A DNA stretch of 28,218 bases, taken from Echinococcus granulosus. Its lineage: Eukaryota > Platyhelminthes > Cestoda > Cyclophyllidea > Taeniidae. The stretch lies in NCBI RefSeq assembly GCF_000524195.1, contig NW_020170384.1:499336-527553 (forward strand). Direction: 5' to 3'. The notes below the pieces were generated by a model that searched no databases, was not told the DNA's origin, and saw only the letters and a list, made by a program, of their open reading frames with translations. This document shows, one piece after another, positions 1 through 11,300 of the stretch (position 1 is the first letter of the stretch; every line of letters starts with the position of its first letter). The translations under genes were made by a program, and so were the position numbers.

Positions 1-1112
1 TGTGCATACATGTAGTTCGACAAACGTTTTTCAACTTTCACGTTTGCATCCACTGTGGGCATTTTTCGAAAAATGTGTAAATGCACAAAGCAAGAGCTAA
101 TTCTTCTCAAAACTTGAGTTTTAAAGTAGTTTTTGCACTTTAATTTGAATGTTTATCTGTATCATAACGAAGGAGTAACTTATGCCCTTCATGTCTGCTA
201 TCACCACCAGCTTCCGATAAAGACTAATAATCAAGTGAACATTTTGGTTTGGTTTAAACAAAATATCTTTTACCAAAACCGGTTTACAAAAGACTGCCTA
301 ACTCGTGCAGAGTCGTGATGTTTATAACTTCAGAGATTACCATAGAACAAATGAATAGAGCGTAATCAGTTTGCTTAAGAAAATTAAGGTTTTTTAGCAT
401 GTGTAATGACATTGGCAGTTGCCACAAATAACAAATATCTACATGCAAATTTAAAATTTTCCGCATTATTTTCAATGCGCTCGCGGTATCAAAACCAAAT
501 GCAATGGGGCAAAAATAATCTCTCGCAATTTTTTTTAAAAGTGGTGCTCTGGATATACGTGAAATTCAGCATATAGTTAATGGGATTTTAGCCCATTAGT
601 ATGGTGCTTAATTACCACCTTACGCAAATCGAAAGTGAAATATCTGTTAAAAACGCTTAATTGTCTAGTGTACCCTCAGTACTTTAAAGCATATTTTAAA
701 GTTTTTGTTTTAAGATTGTAAAATGTTGGTAATATTAAAACATTGGATAAATTTAATCTTTCAGAGGCACAAATACAAATGAGAACAAGTAGTCAAACTA
801 AATCATGAATGCACTGACTTTTAACAATAAGGCACCATTGTAATGGCTTTTAAAGTGGAACTTTAGCAGCGTATAATGCAGCAAATGAATTTCGACTGAA
901 AATTGGTAAACTGTGGCAAGGAAGACTGCAAATCAAATCAGCGACAACGTCATTTTGCAATACCACTCTCTGTTAGACAAGTCATACAAATTGTGGATGA
1001 GATACCTAACACCACCACTTCACACGCACTTCTTCACTGGGACTGTGAGTTCATGCGACTTTATATGCCTTTAGTAATGCGGTATCTGATGCTCTAAGTG
1101 GCTACTTAACAG
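1..1112. other. Upstream sequence, no exon recognised; presumed intron of the MBOAT7-like gene
   Basis: No reading frame here resembles the part of MBOAT7 that should precede the exon at 1113, which would carry the conserved TGP-type segment and neighbouring membrane helices. The open frames are short and unrecognised. Because the gene clearly continues to its 5' side, most of this stretch is probably intron. The acceptor for the next exon is the AG at 1111-1112, after 'ggctacttaac'. No repeat or RNA gene was seen. Confidence 0.45.
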
Positions 1113-1318
1113 GATCTACGAGATCCCGAGTTTCAGGAGGGAAGTCTGGTCAGCCGTCTAGTGTATTTGGGCGCTCTCTTCTTTGTTTACCGCACGCGAC
1201 TCTACTTTGCTTGGATCATGGGCGAATGCGTCTGCATGAGTGCAGGGCTGGGTGCCTATCCAGCCATTTCTCGTCCCGCTGTTGGTGAGGGACCAACTGA
1301 TCTTGTGGCTCTCGACAG
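1113..1318 (+). CDS. MBOAT7: MBOAT7-like penultimate exon
   Basis: This 206-nt exon lies between an AG acceptor at 1111-1112 and a GTGGGT donor at 1319. It encodes a stretch that lines up with the human segment containing FFAFRMRFYVAW and the following AECGCIAAGFGAYP. It contributes a membrane helix and a short Gly/Pro-containing loop (VGEGPTDLVALD). The intron after it interrupts a codon after its second base. Confidence 0.9.
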
Positions 1319-3163
1319 GTGGGTAATCTCCTCCTCATCATTGTCCTTTTATCCCGATCGATCTCAAAACTTCTTATCATAAAACTGAAAATGCAACGGA
1401 TCTGGGAAGTGCTATTTTGCAAAAGTGATAACTCAGTAATAACTAGGTCGTAAGAGAATGATAAGGCTCTTGCAATCACATTGGCAAGGCAGATAAAAGG
1501 AAAAAATGAAGCTTGTGACACGGTGAAGTTCAAATTTGGTTGGATAACTTTCCCATTTTCAACTCACTTTGAAAAAGAGAAACAAATGCGCATACGGGTG
1601 TTCTGATGGAAGCCTTTGAAGAATTTGAAGTGATTTTTCCCCGGGCAATGCCGTTTATGCATTTGCATAACTACACGACCGTTGCGCCGTAACACATATT
1701 TCGGGAACTATTGCAGACTTTTGGACTGACCAAAACAAACACACTTGGGGACTGAAGAGGCGAAGTGATGTCAAAATGAAGGAAAATTTTAAATGGGATG
1801 TTTTGACCTCAAATAGGCCACGGACATGGTTGGCCTTGACATTTATATGTGGGACTAAGAGAATCCGCTTTATTACAGGCAATAAAGAAGCAATAGAGGA
1901 CTATCTCCCAGCAGATAGGCTTGAGTTGTAGATTATTCGCACAAAAATCTTTATCGCAAATGTCAGTATCTTAAGTGGGGCGAAAGAATCTTAGAATCCT
2001 TGTTCCAATTTTGCCTCTCCTTGCCCTTAATAGATCTAGTACTCGTACACAGATTTTTTTGCATCGTGAAATGTCCAAGTGGCATTACCTACATCGTGCA
2101 TCTCGTATGATGCTTTGCATCAAATGATTAATTTAGTACAAACATGACTTGTGCACCGTGGCAAGATTAGTTTAAATCCATGTTTACTAAAACGCCCACT
2201 ACCCGAAGAATTGCATACATAGAGTACTAACTTTGGATATATCTTTGTGTCTGAGCGTCTGCAGTGTGTGCATACTGATAGAAATTTTACTTTGGATCAA
2301 GACTGTACTTTTCATTAGGTTTTGTTTACACGTTGCTGCCGAAAATCAAACCGCGGTAGAAACTTTTTAAAGTGCCTTTCTCTCCTAAGCAAATAGTGGA
2401 GAAATGCATCTATATTTGGCTGTTTCACTGTTGTAGGTGGATGTCACAAATTGATCCCAAAGAAAAGGCCGGCATTCAGCACATAAATGAAGACTATCAT
2501 TTTCTCGTGGACGACATAAACTCAAACATCAGCGACGACGATCCTGTAGTAATTGAGTCACGTTCACACTTTTACAACTACGCGACAGTACAAGCTGTCA
2601 GTGCTTGGAAGTGTGAGTTCAGTCCAACCATGCGTGAGAGTTTCAGAGCCTGGAACCAAACACTCTACTACTGGATGGATAGGTACATCTACCGCAGGTG
2701 CTTTGGCCCGTGGTTCATCCGCTCAGTCGCTACCCTCCTCGTTAATTCCCTTTGGTATGGTGTTCAACCGGTCTACTTCATGGCACACTCAACACTGCCA
2801 CTGATTTCGATGGCGGAGGACGGAATGGCTACCGCGACGGCTTTCTGCGGGTTTTCGCTGCCCCCTGGAGGGTTAACTTTCCTCAGATGGTTCTTTCGAA
2901 TGCGCTCTCTTGACTATCTTGCCGCAGGGTGGATTGTGCTCTCGCTGGAAGATACGTGCGTTCTATGGTCTTCCTTGGGCTACTTTGTCCAGGTGATCGG
3001 TTTCTTACTGGCCCTGGTCCACCTTACACTGGGGAAATTTGTTTCTGCATTTGAGCGATGGACTGTGGAGAACCCTGGCGAGGATGTGGCCGAGATAACG
3101 GCGAGGAATCTCAGTCAGACGGGCAAGGCTTGGGAGCCTCCTGTTATTGACACGTATATTTAG
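1113..3163 (+). CDS. MBOAT7: Lysophosphatidylinositol acyltransferase, MBOAT7/LPIAT1 type, 3' partial (2 exons)
   Basis: The coding join is 1113-1318 plus 2437-3163, giving the last 310 residues; human MBOAT7 has 472, so roughly 160 N-terminal residues are off the window. The family is a multi-pass ER membrane enzyme that transfers polyunsaturated acyl chains, mainly arachidonoyl, to lysophosphatidylinositol. Family hallmarks in the fragment are RTRLYFAWIMGEC and GLGAYP (residues about 27-50), YNYATVQAV before the active site, and WNQTLYYWMDRYIYRR around the conserved Asn (residue 142). RMRSLDYL and WIVLSLEDT follow, then a last membrane segment YFVQVIGFLLALVHLTLG. These match MBOAT7 better than LPCAT3 or MBOAT1/2. 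The junction is in frame (GAC AG | G TGG). Oddly, the motif that should read WHG.HP reads WYGVQP, so the catalytic His (human His-356) is Tyr. The product may be inactive or altered. The tail ends PPVIDTYI with no KKxx signal. Confidence 0.92.
1319..2436 (+). other. Intron of the MBOAT7-like gene (1118 nt)
   Basis: The intron has a GTGGGT donor and a TTGTAG acceptor. Nothing coding was recognised inside it. A UG-rich patch occurs near its 3' end (about 2247-2275, 'ctttgtgtctgagcg' and 'gcagtgtgtgcatac'). Confidence 0.85.
2437..3163 (+). CDS. MBOAT7: MBOAT7-like terminal exon with active-site region
   Basis: This 727-nt last exon runs from the TTGTAG acceptor to a TAG stop (3161-3163). It starts with a hydrophilic, acidic linker containing VDDINSNISDDD, which is poorly conserved in the family. 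The catalytic core follows: the Asn codon AAC is at 2654-2656 and the position of the catalytic His is TAT (Tyr) at 2756-2758. The Asn-to-His spacing is 34 residues here and 35 in human MBOAT7, so the Tyr aligns with the His after a one-residue gap. The remainder encodes two membrane segments and a short polar tail. The continuous frame rules out an obvious frameshift. Confidence 0.92.
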
Positions 3164-3298
3164 ACTCGTCCCCGATATTGCTGATGCAGCCACTGCTAAA
3201 ACTGCTGTAGTAGGCACTAACCTTGCTTGGCAGAGCCTTCTACAATGGAAATGACTTTATTGGCTTGTCGTAAACGTCTGTATAGGAATACATTGAGT

Positions 3299-3304
3299 AA
3301 TAAA
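3299..3304 (+). promoter_or_regulatory. Polyadenylation signal AATAAA of the MBOAT7-like gene
   Basis: A canonical AATAAA lies 136 nt after the stop codon and is followed by 'cgtgcatgtaaattatg'. It implies a short 3' UTR (about 3164-3325) and marks the probable end of this transcription unit. Confidence 0.6.
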
Positions 3305-3325
3305 CGTGCATGTAAATTATGCAAT

Positions 3326-6300
3326 CCGGGACCAGGATCTGATTTACTTAAAGATAAGTTTAAACAATCAAATTGTGCACTATAGAGGATGCTTACAACA
3401 TTACTCTTTATAAACATCTATCAAGCATATTGAATAATCTGTGACAGTTTTCAAGTTTAGCATTTCATGTCTTCCACCCATAAAATTATGATGCAGTTTA
3501 CAGACTGATCTATGATTATTCTTTTCAGAGCATGCGCTCCAAGATCAAAATCGACTATTTTAAAATGTATATTTACTTGTTAGGGCTTAAACTGTTGTGT
3601 GTTTAATGTAGCACATGCTTGATGACAATCACGCTGTATGGGAAGTGGTGCAGGCAAAGTTGCGAGCTATCAACTCTGTGGAAATGATAAATGATATTCG
3701 TCAGCAAATTATTTTTGAGTATCGTCTAGTGCTTGAGTCAGCATTTAGACAGTGGAACGTCCATTTATCCACTAGGTTTTCAACACAGGACAAAGGGTCT
3801 TGTGCTGCGATCACTAAAGCATTATAATGTTTTGCTATGCTACGATTGCTTTTGCGCAAATTAGAACATTACACTCTCAAAAATTGTTTTAATAGTGCAT
3901 AGAATCTTTCCAGGTACGGTTAAAAGAAAAAGCATGTTAAATATAGCACCAAAGAAGATCATGGGCGGATGCGATCAAGCCAATTCGCACTACATCGCTG
4001 TCAGAAAGGGAGGATTCAATTTCTCGTTAAAGGGAAGTGGATAACAGATTTACAACGAAGCATTTCTAGGTGGACAATCAGAGTGTTTCGTTCCAAGTTG
4101 GATTTTCGGACAAAATATTTGCCTTTGCTACGCTTGGGTGCATTAAAATACGCATTGCCGAAGTAGCATAAAAGCTTCGAATTTTGCGTTTAGTAAATGT
4201 GATGGGGCCAGGTAAGTTATACCCATGGATATTTTATATACGTCGTATACTTCAGACGTTCATTTCGCGACTTGGATACTTTCGTGTTCCTCAAAAGAAA
4301 ACTCGGATTGTGTATTATTTTGTATTCCAATTGGTAGTGGAAGGGGATGGCTTCCATCCTTCACTTTTAGCATGATCAGCTCATTATGGGGACAGATAAG
4401 CAAGAAAGAGGAAGATAGTTGTCCAAATCCGTCATTGTTTATGGATGTATGAACGTTAATAAAATTGAGAATTTCTATATAACCAATTTTAGTTGCGTGG
4501 CATTCCTGGATTTGATTTCAAGCGTGTATGGGTGGTATAACAACGAAAACGCATTGTGCTACTCCATCTGGCACATTAGTGAGTGCTGGTTTTCGGAAAT
4601 CTTCCCTCTGAATGGCACAATGGATGGTATGCGGAAAATTCGACACGTGCCTAATGCATGGTAACTTGGTTTTTTTCCATAAAAGCACTTTTAAAGGAAT
4701 TTTTGACTACGTTTGACTGGCAAAAATAAGTTTTGAGATCGTGCTACCTCACGTGTGGCAAATATGAATGTTTTCGTTCATTAGGTTCTAGTTTAAAAGT
4801 TTTGCACAGGTATGGGAACATGTTGTTTCGGTGAACAGTACATTACTTTGTCTTCTTAGGGAAATTCCTAAGTAGCTACTATTCAACATTTGGAGGTGTA
4901 AGCAAAATACTTTTTCCGTGGTGCATTGGGACATGTGTTACCCTGCAGTAAACTTAATGCCAGTCGAAATGGATTCTCGTCTTCTAAAAATATGTGATCA
5001 TGTAAACAAAAGGGAGGAATTCAACTTGATAGCGGTTGAAAAGGGTGTCTGACTTTATTTGGGGATTAATGATTTGAAAACAATTTGAAGTAACTTATCC
5101 TAGGAGGATTTGGTATTATGTCTAATTATGCTCAGGTTTTCGTTTTATAGCTCTCCAAAGGATGTCGCTTGTGTTGATCCGTTCGGAAAACCAAAGCTGA
5201 GAAGGATCAGGTGAAGAATTTATGGTTCGGTATGATTATAAAGCGCATAACCAAACGCCTAGATCGTGAGCAAGTTATTAATGGATCATTCGAAATGTTG
5301 ATAAAAATTGTATTCGCCTGTTTTATTGCAAAAAAGGAGAAGAAGTAGGACTAGGACGGGTGATGCAGAAGTTGACGCAGATGTAGATGCAGAACCAGCA
5401 TAGGCGGGCTAGGTAAATGCATAATCCAATCTGTAGGTTCGCATTCTCCTTTAAATGGCTGTTAATGAAGAATTTTCCGTTTCTTAATATAATGGAAATT
5501 GCCAGCAAAATTAAACAACCGATTTACAGTCACAAGGTATGCCTTGGGACCTACGGTATGAATTTAGTTTTTGAGGCTCAATGATCAAAATCAAGATTGT
5601 GCAAGGGTAATCTTTGTTTGCTATAAGGGTTCTCGATTGACATTTATATTTGATCATATTTTTGGTTACCTTATCAGTTAAAACTCGTACAACATTTTCT
5701 GTTTTTAGATTGAATTCAACTTGGTCATTGTCATTTTTGTTATGCCTTCATTTCGAAATGTGATAAGGTGGGACAAGTCAAAAGTTATTAGTGAAGCACT
5801 CTGCTTGCGATAAATTGTTTGACAAAAATATCCAGCATTCTAAACGAACCTTCTTAATGACTGTGTGTAATAGTATGCAGCCATCTATTTCAAATGACTT
5901 GATTTAAAGTTAAAACAAGTACCTCATCCTTCATGACTCTAACAGCATTAGTATGAGCAAAGAATGTTCATGTCGCATGGTTGGGATCTGTGGCATACCA
6001 GAAAATTTCAAAGCCTTGTTCACCTGCAGCAGAAGACTAGAAATCGCATTAGCGCCACCGCATTGGTCAGTCATCTGGCGATTCAGGGCTACGACGGTTT
6101 TGCCATACTGACGGCATTTCGCGTCAAAAATTTCGCTCCGGTATCTGGTACTGCTGCAGAATAAGTATTTATCCGAGAATAAGACCGTCCTGCCTACCTT
6201 TAAAGGGCTTTTTGAACTTGGTGCATTCATAAGTAAAATGTTATTAGCCATTGGCCTTTACAGTACGATGCACGATAAAGTCTGTTTTTAGCAATGCATT

Positions 6301-8300
6301 CATGCGAAACAAACTTCCATAATGATTGTAAGTCATGCCCCAAGAAAGTGTTCGAGGATAGGGAGTTAATTGTACGTCGATTTTGAATGCGCATTACCGT
6401 CTACCTTAAATGATGGTAAGATGTCACGTAAATAGCACGCAAACTCGACTCTTCCAAGTGCAATTGGAAGTCGGAAAAATACTACAACTAAAATATCAAC
6501 TCTGGATAATTTTGCACCGTGTAAGCAAGTTACAAGGCATTTTGCCTTTACAACATAATGATTAGGCATAGGCATTCTGATTTAGTGCCCTCTGTTGAGC
6601 GCCACACCATCAGACAGGGCTGTTCAAACAAAACGATTCCTTTAAAAGAAAGAATGATTGCACTTACAATCCACGTACGTGGTTTTTTCTCAGGACGTAG
6701 ATTCCTCCTGCCGTTTGCGCAATGCGAGACAGAAACCCATTAAAGTTGCCCTTTGATAGGTAATGCAAACGAGGATAAGGTAAAAACTAGAAAGTTCAGC
6801 CCTTTATGCTTCAAAACATTTCACGTGATGCATTCCCCTTCATTTAGCTAAGGTTTTACCATCTCTAACAATGTTAATGCAAACGTTAAAGTGGAATGTT
6901 TAAATATTGCGTAAACCTGGGAATTTAACCCACTGAATTAAAATGGAAACATATGCGGAGGCAAAGGTCCTTACCTGTGAAGAGCCTAGATAGTAGAGAA
7001 CTAAAGGCTTCTCTTTCTTAGTCCAATCGTTTTACAGTCGAAAGACCGTAAATAACGAATTTGCCCATTAAGGCGTCTCAAGTCTGGTTTTGACGGAGGC
7101 ATTTAAAAATTTCATGAATATCAAGCTCTCCGTATGTAATATTTGTTTTTAGAATGGGTTTTTTCCCTAACTTCTAAACAGGAATAAACACTATCATGTG
7201 CCAACCAGGAGGGAAGAAGTTTGTGCTGTCGTCATTGTTTGGTGTAATGACTTACGATTGGAATTGAGAGAACGAATGCGTTCCACATCCATTAGCAATA
7301 GGCAATACCAGGCTTTAGAGGCTATCACTTTGTTCTTTACTTTTTTCGGGTTATAAAATGCTCTGCTTTATATTGCTATATAACTAACTCGGGTTGGGAA
7401 ATGCCTTTGGCATGGCAGCGTTAAGCCAACGAGCGTCTCATTCGCAATTCTTAAACAAAGTTCTACCTTACATACTTTTAGGCTGCCTTATCCTCCCCAG
7501 ACAGCTATGCCTACTTTGTGTGGGGTATTGCAGACGAAGTAGTTCACTATGAAGTTCCAGCTAAAGGCAAAACAACTAGGGCTGAGATCTCCCCTGTACA
7601 TCTCTACCCTGTGCAAAACTTATTATTAGGTGGACGTTTTACGTTTCGAAGATTTTTATAGCTCGACAATGAGTGACAAGAACTACTGCCTTGCATCGCT
7701 AACAGCTATTGCGAAATGTTTAAGTAGCGGGCGTTGAGGCTGTGCAGCAGATTTGGCAATATCTTGGAAGTACAGACTGGCAAGTTTATTATACAGCTAC
7801 TTAGCGCATGTTGCCCACTTGATTTATGCCTTGATTCAGGATTAGGTACTTGAAAAGATGACATTGGAGCCTAGGTGCCAGATAAAAAATTCAGAAGTGT
7901 GAGTTTTTGTGTGATATTCAATCCGTCGATAAACAAAGCGCCAATCTGTGAAGCTTGAAGAGCCTCAGCCATTAAGCGCTACTTGCAGGACACCGAATTT
8001 ATCTGAGTGATAAGTATGGAGAGGCAGAATGCTTAAATAGGTAAGCAGTTTGCCATTTTGCTTCTTAATTTACCGCCTATGTGATGGGCAGGCAGCATTT
8101 ATGTGCACTGCTTCGGGCTACTATAAATGGTAACAGCGGAATAACCATTCATCACCTTGAAAATTTTGAGAATGAGTTTTGAACGGTGGATAATACATTT
8201 CTTATAAGGCTTTTGACTATTATATGTGATTAGTCTCGAGGTCATAAAGAGTTAATGGTCTGGATAAAGTGGCAAGTTTCCATTCCTTATTAAATATAAT
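3326..8300. other. Intergenic DNA, nothing recognised
   Basis: I see no recognisable protein domain, tRNA, rRNA or transposon. Open frames on both strands are at most about 106 codons and resemble nothing known to me. The longest is on the - strand at 5931-6251. Two adjacent + strand frames near 3613-3773 and 3946-4166 could be joined in phase at AG/GT dinucleotides. Their product is an unrecognised Lys/Arg-rich sequence, so no gene is called. Confidence 0.5.
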
Positions 8301-8350
8301 GACTTGGCTTTCGTGGAAACAATGAAGGTATTTGCAATAAACTTTCGCTT

Positions 8351-8373
8351 GTGAGAATGAATCAAATTCTCAC
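8351..8373. repeat. Short inverted repeat, 8-bp perfect stem
   Basis: GTGAGAAT (8351-8358) pairs with ATTCTCAC (8366-8373) across a 7-nt loop. The flanking bases do not extend the stem. No T or U run follows that would suggest a terminator, and a hairpin this size is expected by chance in 28 kb. Confidence 0.35.
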
Positions 8374-11300
8374 TTACGCAACTAATCTTTTTTTCATTGG
8401 AAATTCACCTTTAATACACGGCCGTGTGACAGTGATATTCTTTACAGGGAATGATGGAGGTGAATGTTGTGGACATTTGAGTTCGGATTGATGAAACAAA
8501 AATCTGTGCGATTATTGCGCATCACCCCCTCCCATTCCTGCCAAACAAAAACTGCAGTAAAATTCGCAGTCAGAAAGATAATTTGAAAAAAAATTTTCTG
8601 TCAGAGGTGTTAGAAAATGAGCGATTTTTTGGTTCGACAGCCGAATTTTGCATAATCGACGTCAGTAATGAAGAGTTCTAGAGATCTCCAGCTTACCATC
8701 TTGATCGCCTTTATTCCTACTGTTGTTTCGCATCGATGTTTTAGAAGTGAATATAAGTCAAATAAGTAATGTTAGGTCATCTTAAGCAGTTGTTTTTGTT
8801 TTTTGATGCAAAAGTGTCTATCGCAAATCACGTGAAATAATAAAAGCTCAATAGCAACTAAAATCATGAGTTACTTGATTTAAATCGACTCTGTGAATGC
8901 GCAATCGAGTTAAAAATGATAATTTGATGGCAGCGATTTTTATTCTGATGCTTAGAGCTGGGACGTCTCCAATCCAATCTGGAAAGTTTACTAATAACGA
9001 CAGTCACGCTGGTCACATCCCGCTAGCTGACAACTCAGCTTTCTGATTCATGTTTTTGAAATGCTCCCTTTCCTGGATAAATATGCGCATTGGAGACAGC
9101 TTGTAACCCACAATACCGCCGAATCAATCATTTCAGTTTTCGCACTCGCTCAAGGGGTTGCGAAGAGTACACTAAGGCAGAATGGTGTATCTATTCGGGT
9201 AATGGTTGAAGTTCTGCCGATACTCATTTTAAAATTGTGCTGTTTTACGATCCTTATTCTAAATGAGGTATGGTTTTTGCCTTCAGCGAATTTCCATTTC
9301 TTCATACTTTACAAGTATTTGTTCTGCTCCCAGTCAGTGCACTATGTGCCTACGCCGTCCCTAAAGGCTAGCTGAATTTTCTTTCTCCCAGGTTTAAACA
9401 ATGACCAGACTTTCGCTTGATCATCAAAACGTTTCTGCATAATCGTAGTCCACTTTACCTTTCACTACATTCCTTGTACTTAAATTAATTAAAAAGGATA
9501 TATATCGCATATCCATTTCACTATATAACTAATGTTAGATTTTCCCATTAGAGTGATCTACTCTCATTTTACATGGGTAATAAGACTCCCTTCATCCCTA
9601 TGCTTCAAATTAGGAATTATTTTATGTAGAACTTGGGCTGCTGGCCTAGCGCTCTTTAAAGCGCATGCTTTCATGTTTTCAGACACGTACACGTAAAATT
9701 TTCATTGTTGAGAAATAACGATTAAGCAAACTAGGTAACGCTTTTACCCTACGATTGCCCAATCTTTTTATAGAAAAGTGGAATTCTTCGGCCATGTCTG
9801 GGACTTATGTGCAGATTTAACACAGAAAGAACACACGTTAGACGATAGAACTAACTATTGAGGCATTAACACATTATTCAAACTAGTTGGTGCGTGCTTG
9901 GAGTCAAAATACTTATAAAATTTTGATACCTCCTCATGCCACCAATAATGCCAACGTTTTGTTTGACAATTTAGTACTGTGAGACAGCAAAATCTAACGC
10001 AGAATAACTTACGACGAATATAAATGGCTTTAGTTAAAACCGTTTTATCTTGAAATCAATTAATATATCTGTTAACAAAGCAGTAATGCTAGGTTTTTTA
10101 AACAAGTTTGAGATATGTTTTTAAGGTATAACTATGAGATCCTGCCTTGAACCAATTCTAAGCTCGGTGTATTGAGTGCCAACTACATGCAACCTTTACT
10201 TAGAAGAAAATGAAGTGGTAGCTTTGAACCAGCGGTAGCTACTTTTGTCCATGTTCATACCTCCTCATTCCTCGCTTCAATTTAAATCCTTGTTGATCTG
10301 ATTAATAGGTGCCACTCATACCACTCCCATGGCTTCCGTTCTTGAGTCGAGAGACGGCGCTCTCTCTCTAAAATGGATGTTACTACTTCTTCCCTGCAGG
10401 ATTTACTACCCGTTTGTTTGTAATTTTACATTTGCCCGTAAAATCTGTATCATGGGAACAACAAAAATTGAACAAAAGTGGTTCCCCAATTAGACTTTGC
10501 ATCCTGTCCTTGTGGTTATAAGCAAGGGTTACTAATTTGCTAATGCTAATACTAGTATAGCCACACAGCACTATTTGGTAAATATGTTGTATAAACCCAA
10601 AAAATGTTTATTCATTGCACCATCAGTGACGCGCCAACGAATAAAAATGTGTTAGCTGTCAGGTTGGATAGCTGTGATGTCAGGGAAGTAGCACGGATTT
10701 TGTTGTAATGCTGCACCGATCCTAACAGCAAAGGTTACATAAACCAGCGGCATTTTATCTATTCTGAAGAAATCGAGTGAAGGAAATTCAACTTTGTAGC
10801 CTTTAATTAAAAATTTGCCCTTTATCGTCACATCATTGGATGTATGAAATGAGAGGACGTCAGTACAAAGCGACCAGATGGGAATTTGAGGCGGCGATGA
10901 GTGACAAATACTCACTACTAATTAGAACAAAATTACTGTAATTGTTTCTCCACTTTTTTCGATTTTGTTATCAAATTTACTAGCTCCATGCATCTAGGCA
11001 CACCACTCAGGATACAAGAGGATCACGATGCAGCATGTATTTTTGTGATCTTGAAGCCGTGGTCTCTTGACAAAAAAAACTGTAGCTTCTAGCAAATACC
11101 GTAAAGGGAATATCAGAATCCATTGAACATGACGAGAGATGCTAGAACGCATATTTCAAATGGAACAGTTGTGGTATCCGGTTTCTCACTATCGTTTTTA
11201 AGAATGAACTTTTAAGGTTTCAAACTCCACAGCGTTCTGATGATACACTCCCTCGGAGCACACCAAAGTAGAAGGCGAAACTCCGATAAGGCCCCTGTTT

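Noticed and set aside
3613..4166. Possible two-exon gene (3613-3773 joined to 3946-4166) just after the MBOAT7-like gene
   Set aside because: The phases fit at AG/GT dinucleotides, but such joins are easy to find. The product is unrecognised and strongly basic, and there is no upstream start or family evidence.
5931..6251. 106-codon - strand open frame
   Set aside because: It has no recognisable domain, no exon partners, and a length within the range expected by chance over 28 kb in six frames.
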